Shown here piece by piece: positions 17,972 through 25,132 of a stretch of DNA of 64,000 bases. Under the pieces are notes generated by a model, which had not been told where the DNA came from, made no database searches, and saw only the letters and a program-made list of their open reading frames with translations. The position numbers were made by a program, and so were the translations under genes. Position 1 is the first letter of the stretch. Each line of letters begins with the position of its first letter. Source of the stretch: Streptomyces sp. B1I3 (GTDB lineage Bacteria; Actinomycetota; Actinomycetes; Streptomycetales; Streptomycetaceae); contig NZ_JAUSYD010000001.1 in NCBI RefSeq assembly GCF_030816615.1, positions 3,224,001 through 3,288,000 on the forward strand. Direction: 5' to 3'.

Positions 17972-18042
17972 GCAACTGACGAGCAACGTTCCAGACGCCC
18001 CGGGCCGACAGGCCCGGGGCGTCTGGCGTTCCGGGCCTGTCG
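17948..18042 (+). promoter_or_regulatory. Candidate attenuator with alternative pairings
   Basis: Terminator hairpin: CCAGACGCCCCGGGCC (17991-18006), loop GACA, GGCCCGGGGCGTCTGG (18011-18026), 16 perfect pairs. Upstream competitor: GGGTGTCATGG (17948-17958), inside leader codons 17-20, pairs with CCAGACGCCC (17991-18000) using 10 pairs, one G-T and one bulge. Downstream competitor: CCGGGCCTGTCG (18031-18042) is complementary to CGACAGGCCCGG (18006-18017). Either would break the terminator. No U-run follows, as is common in Streptomyces. Confidence 0.6.
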
Positions 18043-18075
18043 CCCCGGGGGGACCGACCCGACCGGGAGTCACAG

Positions 18076-18378
18076 ATGACCAGCACCGCACCCACGAAGA
18101 CGGCCACCGAGCAGACCGGCGCGCGCACCGAGGAGGCCGCCTCCCTGATCGGGGGCGCCCGTACCCGGATCGACGTCCTGGACGACCGGATCATCGGTCT
18201 CGTCCAGGAACGCATGGCCGTCTCCGCGGTCATCCAGGAGGCCAGGATCACATCCGGGGGCCGCCGGGTGAACCTCTCCCGCGAGATGGACGTCCTCAGC
18301 CACTACAGCGACGCCCTGGGCAAGCCGGGCACGGCACTCGCCATGACGCTGCTGGAGCTCTGCCGCGGCCGGGTGTGA
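18076..18378 (+). CDS. Chorismate mutase (AroQ class)
   Basis: 100 aa. All-helical AroQ-type mutase converting chorismate to prephenate, the first committed step to Phe and Tyr. The catalytic first helix is [20 protein letters not shown], with the key Arg and the second-helix pattern [25 protein letters not shown] and LTLLEL-type C-terminal helices follow. The N-terminal 25 residues (Thr/Ala/Glu-rich) are likely disordered. GGGAG lies 8 nt before ATG 18076. Regulation probably runs through the attenuator upstream. The gene is monocistronic, convergent with the 18744 gene. Confidence 0.9.
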   Translation: MTSTAPTKTATEQTGARTEEAASLIGGARTRIDVLDDRIIGLVQERMAVSAVIQEARITSGGRRVNLSREMDVLSHYSDALGKPGTALAMTLLELCRGRV

Positions 18379-18398
18379 CAGCAGGGGCGGCACGAACC

Positions 18399-18475
18399 GG
18401 ACGGACGGCACGGGACTCGAAGCTGTACGAAAGCTGTACGGACGGACGGACGGCACGGGACGGAAGGCTGTACGG
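18399..18475. repeat. Short tandem repeats after chorismate mutase
   Basis: GGACGGACGGCACGGGA occurs at 18399-18415 and, with one extra GGAC, at 18440-18460. AGCTGTACG occurs at 18421, 18432 and, as GGCTGTACG, at about 18467. The 365-bp spacer 18379-18743 otherwise holds only the hairpin at 18690 and no credible gene. Confidence 0.8.
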
Positions 18476-18689
18476 CCGTACCCGCGTTCGGGCCCTGTCT
18501 CACCCGTACGGCGCGTGACCGGGCCCCCTCGGCTTCGTTGGTCCGGGTGCCGTGCCAGCCAGGGGCGGCGAGGCAGGAATCCACGCGTGGCTCCGCCGGG
18601 ACGTGCGACGTGCTGCAGGTACGTCGTGGGACCGCGTCCCGGCGCGTGTGACCGGTCGGCAGGGGACAGCGGTCCGGTCACCCACACAC

Positions 18690-18722
18690 GCGGCCGGCCC
18701 CGGGGACGCCCGGAGCCGGCCG
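18690..18722 (-). terminator. Hairpin downstream of the 18744 gene
   Basis: GCGGCCGGC (18690-18698) pairs with GCCGGCCGC (18714-18722), with further CCGG/CCGG pairing inside. It lies just past the stop of the minus-strand gene ending at 18744. Confidence 0.5.
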
Positions 18723-18743
18723 CTTCCGGACCGTGGCCGGCGA

Positions 18744-19232
18744 TCAGGCCCGCGCGGTACGGCGCCGGCCCGTCGCGTACAGCACGCCACCCGCGGCCGG
18801 AGCGCTCGCCGCGGCGCCGGAGGCCACCAGTGCCACCGAGCCGGTGGAGGCGACGCCACCGCCCGTGCCACCGCCCGTGCCCGACGACGCCGAGCCGGAC
18901 GTGCCCACGCTTCCGCCCGCACCCGACAACGTGCCCGGGGCGCCGGTGCAGGACGTCCCCGGATCCTGGCCCGCGTTTCCACCGCCGGCCGAGCCATGGG
19001 TGGGTCCGCCTGTTCCGCCGGTGCCGCCCGACGTGCCGCCCGTGACCTCGGCGCCCTCGGGGACGGTGAAGTCGCGGGAACAGGAGGGCGGGGACAGTGT
19101 GCGCGGCGCGACGGCGGTGCACGGCGGTGGGGCGTCCGGTGGGCGTGCGCGGTAGGCGTGCGCGTGTGTGGCGAGCGCCACATGAGGAATCCGCGAGTCC
19201 GGGGGCAACCGTTGCCCGGGTTCACAGGTCAT
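18744..19232 (-). CDS. Gly/Ser/Thr-rich protein with sortase-type C-terminal tail
   Basis: Up to 162 aa; function unknown. The middle (about 60-125) is almost all Gly, Ser, Thr and Ala. The C-terminus has VASTGS, then a hydrophobic stretch SVALVASGAAASAPAAGGVL, then a basic tail GRRRTARA. This is the order of a cell-wall sorting signal, with VASTG where Streptomyces sortase E substrates usually have LAxTG. No signal peptide is visible in the first 60 residues, which read SPPSCSRDFTVPEG before the repeats, so the annotated start is uncertain and the gene may be decayed. The opposite strand is also open (Pro-rich) but looks like a shadow. Confidence 0.5.
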   Translation of the reverse strand: MTCEPGQRLPPDSRIPHVALATHAHAYRARPPDAPPPCTAVAPRTLSPPSCSRDFTVPEGAEVTGGTSGGTGGTGGPTHGSAGGGNAGQDPGTSCTGAPGTLSGAGGSVGTSGSASSGTGGGTGGGVASTGSVALVASGAAASAPAAGGVLYATGRRRTARA

Positions 19233-19325
19233 GCAGGGCGAACACCATGCGTGGGGGCTGCACTCGGAGGGGGGTGCAGCCCCCGTGCGTACCCGGTGCC
19301 CGGCCGTGGATCGGCGGGGGCGGGC

Positions 19326-21164
19326 TCAGGCCTCGGAGGCGGTCGCCTTCGGCGGCACGACGGGGATTCTGAGGAACGGCAGTTTCAGCGCGCCGAACGC
19401 CTTCTCGGGTACGGCCGGCGTCTTCGGCTCGACCGCGGCGAGCCGCTCGTACGCCTCCCCCTGCGCCGGACGCGGGTCCGCCTCGCCCTTGTTCGGCCAG
19501 AAGGACATCGCACGTTCCGCCTGCGCGGTGATCGTCAGCGACGGGTTGACGCCGAGGTTGGCGGAGACCGCCGAACCGTCGACGACGGAGATGCCCGGGT
19601 GTCCGTACACCCGGTGGTAGGGGTCGATGACCCCCTCATCGGCGCTCGCCCCGATCGCGCAGCCGCCCAGGAAGTGCGCGGTGAGGGGGGTTCCCATCAG
19701 CTCCCCGATGTTCGACCCTGCGAAGCCGTTGATCTCCTGGGCGAGGAGTGTGGCGCCCTGCGTCGCCTCGGCAATCTGCGTCGGGTTCGGTGCCCCGTGT
19801 CCCTGCCGGGCGGTGAGCAGGCCCTTTCCGACACCCCGGGGCTTGCGGTAGGCGACCAGGGAGTTGTCCAGCGACTGCATGACGAGTCCGATGATCGTGT
19901 GCTCCGACCAGCGCCGGTTGGACAGGGAGCGCATCGTCAGCCACGGGTGCCTGGCCACGTTGCCGAACCAGCTGCGCACCCGGTGCGTGCTGTAGGGGAC
20001 CTGCAGGATGGTCAGCGCGCCCATCGCGTTGGAGCCCTTGCCGTAGCGGACCGGCTCGATGTGGGTGTTCGCGTCCGGGTGGATCGACGAGGTGATGGCG
20101 ACGCCCTTGGTGAAGTCGGCCTTCGCGGCGCCGTGCTTCCTGCGGTAGCGGCGGTCGCTGGTCTGCGCGCCCACCAGGCCCTCGGAGTTGGTCCGGGTCA
20201 GCTCGCCGAGCTTCGGCGAGAGCCGCGGCAGCAGTCCTTCGTCCTTCATGGTGTGCAGCAGGGTCTGGGTCCCGTACGTGCCCGCCGCCACGATCACCTT
20301 CCGGGCCCGCAGGACGGTCGGCCGCGCCTTCCTGCGCCGGTGGGTGGGGACGGTGGAGACGCGGTAGCCGCCGTCCGGGTCGTCGGTGACGGCCACGACG
20401 GACGTCATCGGGCGGATCACGGCGCCGGCCTTCTCGGCCAGGTACAGGTAGTTCTCGTTGAGGGTGTTCTTCGCCCCGTGGCGGCAGCCCGTCATGCACT
20501 CACCGCACTCGGCGCAGGCCTTGCGGGCCGGGCCGGCACCGCCGAAGTAGGGGTCGGCGACCTCCCCGCCGGGCTTCGCCCTGGACGTCCCGTCGGCGTC
20601 CTGCCCGTCACCGAAGAAGACGCCCACCGGGGCGAGGTGGAAGGTGTCGCCGACGCCCATGGTCTCGGCGGTCGCCTTCAGGTGGATGTCGGCCGGGGTC
20701 ATGGTCGGGTTGAGCCTGACCCCGAGCATCCGCTTCGCCTGGTCGTAGTACGGCGCCAGTTCGTCCTGCCAGTCGGTGATGTCCGCCCACTGGCGGTCCT
20801 CGAAGAACGGCGCGGGCGGCACGTACAGGGTGTTGGCGTAGTTGAGGGAGCCACCGCCGACACCCGCTCCCGCCAGCACCATCACCTTGCCGAGCAGGTG
20901 GACGCGCTGGATGCCGAAGAGGCCGAGCGCCGGGGCCCACAGGTAGTTCTTGATGTCCCAGGAGTTCTTGGGGAGGGTCTCCCGCGTGAAGCGGCGGCCC
21001 GCCTCCAGGACGCCGACCCGGTAGCCCTTCTCGCTCAGCCGCAGGGCCGAGACCGCGCCACCGAAGCCCGAACCGACGACGAGGACGTCGTAGTCGTACG
21101 CGTCGTCGTCGGCCGCCTCGACGGCGGATCCGGCCGGTATCTGGGCAGGGCTGTCCTGGGACAT
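19326..21164 (-). CDS. GMC family oxidoreductase, ChoD/cholesterol oxidase-like
   Basis: 612 aa FAD enzyme. The dinucleotide-binding motif VLVVGSGFGGAVSAL is at about 25-40, with VGVLEAGRRF after it; GAGVGGGSLNYANTLYVPP is near-identical to what I recall of mycobacterial ChoD, as are CAECGECMTGCRHGAKNTL, IEPVRYGKGSNAMG, PLTAHFLGGCAIG and VSANLGVNPSLTITAQAER. Substrate is unproven: ChoD homologues oxidise sterols or other alcohols. ATG at 21164 has GAGGAG upstream; the longer open frame is a shadow of the dehydrogenase gene. Stop and start spacing (77 bp) suggest an operon with the succinic semialdehyde dehydrogenase upstream. Confidence 0.9.
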   Translation of the reverse strand: MSQDSPAQIPAGSAVEAADDDAYDYDVLVVGSGFGGAVSALRLSEKGYRVGVLEAGRRFTRETLPKNSWDIKNYLWAPALGLFGIQRVHLLGKVMVLAGAGVGGGSLNYANTLYVPPAPFFEDRQWADITDWQDELAPYYDQAKRMLGVRLNPTMTPADIHLKATAETMGVGDTFHLAPVGVFFGDGQDADGTSRAKPGGEVADPYFGGAGPARKACAECGECMTGCRHGAKNTLNENYLYLAEKAGAVIRPMTSVVAVTDDPDGGYRVSTVPTHRRRKARPTVLRARKVIVAAGTYGTQTLLHTMKDEGLLPRLSPKLGELTRTNSEGLVGAQTSDRRYRRKHGAAKADFTKGVAITSSIHPDANTHIEPVRYGKGSNAMGALTILQVPYSTHRVRSWFGNVARHPWLTMRSLSNRRWSEHTIIGLVMQSLDNSLVAYRKPRGVGKGLLTARQGHGAPNPTQIAEATQGATLLAQEINGFAGSNIGELMGTPLTAHFLGGCAIGASADEGVIDPYHRVYGHPGISVVDGSAVSANLGVNPSLTITAQAERAMSFWPNKGEADPRPAQGEAYERLAAVEPKTPAVPEKAFGALKLPFLRIPVVPPKATASEA

Positions 21165-21241
21165 GGCTCTCCTCGGTACGACAGAGACGGAAAGGAGCGG
21201 GAAGAAGCGGGGGCGGGGGTGCGCGAAGGACGCCGCCTGGG

Positions 21242-22879
21242 TCAGTGCAGCCGGAGGGCCTTCATCGCCTTGAGGCTGCGGCTCATGAAGGCGGCGTACT
21301 TCTCGTCGTCCATCCCGAAGGCCGGCGCGAGCGGCATCAGCCGCTGCTGGGCGACCGTCTGGGCCTCGGTGTACTTGAGGATGCCCTCGGAGCCGTGGCG
21401 CCGGCCGAGGCCGGAGTCCTTCATGCCGCCCATCGGGGACTGGACGCTGCCGTACGCCGGTGCGTACCCCTCGTTGATGTTGACGGTGCCGGTCCGCAGG
21501 CGGGCGGCGACCCGGTGACCGCGCCGCGCGTCCTTGGTCCAGACACTGGAGTTGAGGCCGTAGGGCGTGGCGTTGGCGAGGGAGACGGCCTCCTCCTCGT
21601 CGCTGAACCGGTAGACCGAGACGACGGGGCCGAAGGTCTCCTGGGTGCAGACGGCCATGGGCGCCTCGACACCGTCCAGGATGGTCGGTTCGTAGAAGAG
21701 CGGGCCGATGTCGGGACGGGCGACGCCGCCCGCGACGAGGGTGGCGCCCTTCTCGACGGCCTCGGCGACGTGCCGGCTGACGGTCTCGAGCTGGCGTTCG
21801 CCGACGAGGGAGCCCATGTCGGCGCCGTACGCGAGCGAGCTGCCGAGCCGCATCGCCTTCGTACGGGCGGCGAAGCGCTCCACGAACGCGTCGGCGACGG
21901 ACTCGTGGACGTACAGCCGCTCGATGGAGATGCAGAGCTGGCCGGCGGAGGAGAAGCAGGCGCGGACGGCGCCCGCGGCTGCCTTCTCCACGTCGGCGTC
22001 CTGGAGGACGAGCATGGCGTTCTTGCCGCCGAGCTCCAGCGAGACGCCGACGAGGCGGGCGGCGGCGCCCTGGGCGACCTCGCGGCCGGTGCGGGTGGAG
22101 CCGGTGAACGAGACGTAGTCGGCGTGCCTGACGACCTCGGGACCGACGACCGGGCCCTCGCCGAGGACGACCTGGAACACCGCTTCGGGCAGTCCGGCCT
22201 CGATCAGCAGGTCGCGGGCCCACAGGGCGGTCAGCGCGGTCTCGGTGTCGGGCTTCATCACGACGGCGTTGCCGGAGACGAAGGCGGGCAGCGCGTCCCC
22301 GACGGAAAGCTCCAGCGGGTAGTTCCAGGGGGCGATCTGGCCGACGACCCCGCGCGGCTGGCGCAGCTCAGTGACCTTGGTGAGGGTCGGGACGACGCCG
22401 GTGTGCCGCTTCGGCTTCAGGTAGGCGGCGGCCCTGCGCCCGTAGTGCCGGGCAGACACGGCGACGGCCTGGACCTCCTCGTGGGCGTGCAGCCGGGCCT
22501 TGCCGGTCTCCAGCTGGATGAGGTCGAGGACCTCGGACTGGCGCTGGAGGACCAGGTCGTGGAAGCGCAGCAGTACGGCGGCCCTCGCGCGGACGGGCGT
22601 CGCCGCCCAGGCGGGCTGGGCGGCGCGGGCGCGCTCGTAGGCGCCGGCGACGTCCTCGGGGGTGGACTCGGGCAGATCGGCCAGCTTCGCCCCGGTGAAG
22701 GGGGTGTGGTTGGCCGTGCGCCCGGAGCCGACGACGCCGCGGATCAGCCGGGCGATCACCTCGGGTGTGACCACGTCAGCGGCGGTGCGCACGCCCGCGG
22801 GGGCGGCGGCCACGGGGTTCGTGCCGACGCGGTCGCCGGAGGCGGCGGAGGTGGTCGTGGAGGCCTGCGAGTCCGTCAT
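21242..22879 (-). CDS. gabD: Succinic semialdehyde dehydrogenase (NAD(P)+), aldehyde dehydrogenase superfamily
   Basis: 545 aa. Oxidises succinic semialdehyde to succinate in GABA or 2-oxoglutarate catabolism; the GabD2-like subgroup is suggested by the long N-terminus and IERLYV. Visible motifs: QIAPWNYPLELSVGDALPA, SFTGSTRTGREV (cofactor site), general base Glu in VSLELGGKNAM, catalytic Cys in SAGQLCISIERLY, and FGPVVSVYRF. It is upstream of the ChoD-like gene on the same strand. A perfect 18-bp palindrome lies about 95 bp before its ATG. CATACT close to the ATG could be a -10 box giving a nearly leaderless message. Confidence 0.88.
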   Translation of the reverse strand: MTDSQASTTTSAASGDRVGTNPVAAAPAGVRTAADVVTPEVIARLIRGVVGSGRTANHTPFTGAKLADLPESTPEDVAGAYERARAAQPAWAATPVRARAAVLLRFHDLVLQRQSEVLDLIQLETGKARLHAHEEVQAVAVSARHYGRRAAAYLKPKRHTGVVPTLTKVTELRQPRGVVGQIAPWNYPLELSVGDALPAFVSGNAVVMKPDTETALTALWARDLLIEAGLPEAVFQVVLGEGPVVGPEVVRHADYVSFTGSTRTGREVAQGAAARLVGVSLELGGKNAMLVLQDADVEKAAAGAVRACFSSAGQLCISIERLYVHESVADAFVERFAARTKAMRLGSSLAYGADMGSLVGERQLETVSRHVAEAVEKGATLVAGGVARPDIGPLFYEPTILDGVEAPMAVCTQETFGPVVSVYRFSDEEEAVSLANATPYGLNSSVWTKDARRGHRVAARLRTGTVNINEGYAPAYGSVQSPMGGMKDSGLGRRHGSEGILKYTEAQTVAQQRLMPLAPAFGMDDEKYAAFMSRSLKAMKALRLH

Positions 22880-22974
22880 GTGGGCGAGAGTATGTCCACC
22901 CGCCCGCTTTGGGTACCCGTGGGTAACAGGTTTTCACAGTCCCACGACAACCCGCGGCCCCACCCCGGCGACCC

Positions 22975-22992
22975 AGCCAGTGATCACTGGCT
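22975..22992. promoter_or_regulatory. 18-bp perfect palindrome upstream of gabD
   Basis: AGCCAGTGATCACTGGCT reads identically on both strands. It lies in the 461-bp non-coding stretch 22880-23340, upstream of the minus-strand dehydrogenase gene, and has the size of a dimeric repressor operator. Nothing else in that stretch was recognised apart from AT-rich patches near 22990-23020. Confidence 0.5.
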
Positions 22993-23340
22993 ACATAACT
23001 GCTGATCAGGGCCTATCTTCCGGTGACCGGTCAGGAATCGTGAATCTTCAGGCGCTCGGCGACCTATGCCGTCACCTTCGAGACGGCAGTCGCGCGGGAC
23101 CTTCCCGCTCTTCAGCCGGGACAGCGCGTGTTCCCCTCGGGCTCGGGGCCCGGTGAGGGACGGCGTCCTCAGCATCTCGCTGCGGGGTTCGTCGCTGCGG
23201 GGCTTCCGCTGCGGGCCGAGATGTCTCCGGCCACGCCGCCTGCGGTGCGGGACGGCCGTACGCCTGGGTCACCACAGGGGACGCCGCAGCGGCTGCAGAG
23301 CCGGGGCGGTCCGTGGCACCCGGCAGGGCGGCAGGCCCGG

Positions 23341-25017
23341 TCACTGCTCCGGCGGCTGCCAGCTGCGCAGCATCGCCGCGAAGAGCTCCCGGCTCTCGGC
23401 CCAGTCCTCCTCGGGCCCCGTCATGTAGAGCGCGTACTCCGGGCCGCCGGTCTCGCCGAAGTACATCTGGTCGATCCCGTGGCGCGGACCCGGGTGGTCC
23501 TTGGACTCGACCCAGGTGAACTCCCACTCGGAGCCGGGCCGGTCGCGGAAGGTGTTGGAGTGCAGGGTCAGCCGCTCGTAACCGGGCAGCCGCACCGAGA
23601 GGTCCTTCTCGATGCTCAGCATGTGCAGGTACGAGTTGTCGAAGTCGGGCTGCGGATCGACGCTGATCCTGATGCGGTGCGCCCCGTTGTCCGGGGTGTA
23701 GTCGATCTGCCCGCCGCTCTCCTGCCGTGTCCATCCGTGGGGGACGGCCAGGACGAAGCCCTCGGGGTCCTCGACGCGGCGCCAGCCCTCCGGTATCTCC
23801 CGCACGGCCTGCGAGTCCTCGGCCGACAAGGACGGAGAGGCCTTCGAGTCCGACGACGAGGGGGACGGACCAGGTGTCGTCGAGCCGGTGACGGTCCGCT
23901 CACCCGTGCCGCCTCCTGTGTCCCGGTCGTCGCCCGCGTACTTCATCGCCACGAAGCCGGCCGCTCCGCCGATCAGCGCGGCGACGGCGACGACCAGCAG
24001 GACCGTGCGCCACCGGCCCCCGCCGCGCCGGGTGGCGGACGCCGGGGTGGGCGGGACGACGAGCGCCGCGGGGAAGGGCTGCCGGTCGAGGCGGGCCGTC
24101 GAACCGTCGGGGGTGGAGAAGGCGTGCAGATCCTCCCCGGACATCCGCTGCGTCGGCACATGGGCCTGCGCGGCGCGGGGCTTGCGCCCCTTCATGGCGT
24201 CCAGCAGCATCCGTTCCGTCTCCGCGGCCGTCGGCCGGTCCGCCGGATCCTTGCGCAGCAGTGCGGTGATCACGGGTTCCAGCGCACCGCCCCTCAGCGG
24301 CGGCGGCGGTTCCTCCGTGACGACGGCCTGCATGGTGGAGATCGGCGACGAACGGCGGAACGGCGAGTGTCCCTCGACGGCCGTGTAGAGCGTGGCGCCC
24401 AGCGACCAGAGGTCGGACGCCGGGCCCGGGTCGCCGCCGCGTACCCGCTCGGGTGCCAGGTAGTCGATGGAGCCGACCAGTTCGCCGGTCCTGGTGATGG
24501 TGGAGTCGCCCTCGATCGCGGCGATCCCGAAGTCGGTCAGCAGCACCTGCCCGTCGCGGGCGAGCAGGACGTTCCCCGGTTTGACGTCCCGGTGCAGCAC
24601 CCCGGCACTGTGCGCGGCCCGAAGGGCGCTCAGCACGTGGAGGCCGATCCTGGCGGCCTCGCGCGCCTCGACCTCGCCGGTCTCCTTGGCCGTGTCGGCG
24701 AGCGAGGGCCCGTCGACGTACTGCATGACGATCCACGGGCGGTTGTCGTACTCGATGACGTCGTGGACGGTGACGACCCCGGGGTGGGTGATCCGCGCCG
24801 CCGCGCGCGCCTCCTTCTGCGTACGGGCGTGGAGCACCACCCGGTCCGCCTCGGCGGCGTACAGGCCGGCGGTCAACTCCTTGACCGCGACGGTCCGGTG
24901 GAGCACCTCGTCGTGGGCGCGCCACACCTTGCCCATGCCCCCTCGGCCCAGGACGTCACCGAGCCGGTACCGCCCGGCCAGTACGATTCCCGCTCCCGTG
25001 CCCTGCGCGTGTTCCAC
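23341..25017 (-). CDS. Receptor-type serine/threonine protein kinase
   Basis: 558 aa. Hanks-type kinase domain at about 15-275: GRGGMGKVW (Gly loop), VAVKEL (ATP Lys), HRDVKPGNVLL (catalytic loop), LTDFGIAA (DFG), APERVRGG. All catalytic residues are present. A Pro/Thr-rich juxtamembrane stretch, then a transmembrane helix (TVLLVVAVAALIGGAAGFVAM, abbreviated), then an extracytoplasmic Ser/Thr/Pro linker and a C-terminal domain starting PEGWRRVEDPEGFVLAVP. That domain (strands with GW and GF turns) also ends the two neighbouring kinases. No PASTA repeats. ATG at 25017. It is the last of three tandem related genes. Confidence 0.93.
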   Translation of the reverse strand: MEHAQGTGAGIVLAGRYRLGDVLGRGGMGKVWRAHDEVLHRTVAVKELTAGLYAAEADRVVLHARTQKEARAAARITHPGVVTVHDVIEYDNRPWIVMQYVDGPSLADTAKETGEVEAREAARIGLHVLSALRAAHSAGVLHRDVKPGNVLLARDGQVLLTDFGIAAIEGDSTITRTGELVGSIDYLAPERVRGGDPGPASDLWSLGATLYTAVEGHSPFRRSSPISTMQAVVTEEPPPPLRGGALEPVITALLRKDPADRPTAAETERMLLDAMKGRKPRAAQAHVPTQRMSGEDLHAFSTPDGSTARLDRQPFPAALVVPPTPASATRRGGGRWRTVLLVVAVAALIGGAAGFVAMKYAGDDRDTGGGTGERTVTGSTTPGPSPSSSDSKASPSLSAEDSQAVREIPEGWRRVEDPEGFVLAVPHGWTRQESGGQIDYTPDNGAHRIRISVDPQPDFDNSYLHMLSIEKDLSVRLPGYERLTLHSNTFRDRPGSEWEFTWVESKDHPGPRHGIDQMYFGETGGPEYALYMTGPEEDWAESRELFAAMLRSWQPPEQ

Positions 25018-25132
25018 GTGTGTCCCCGCCCCATTCCTTCGAATGCCAGGTTACGGAGGGGGGCATCGCGGCGTAACCTCGCACCGCCCACGAGACCGCA
25101 CTGTGATGCTTGTCGCGAGTGCCGACAAAAGG

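Noticed and set aside
18733..19155. Plus-strand Pro-rich ORF opposite the 18744 gene
   Set aside because: It is the antisense of the Gly-rich protein; the minus strand has a recognisable sorting-signal tail and the plus strand has no domain.
19326..22223. 965-aa open frame including the ChoD-like protein
   Set aside because: The extra N-terminal 353 codons are an Arg-rich shadow of the gabD gene; ATG 21164 with GAGGAG is the family start.
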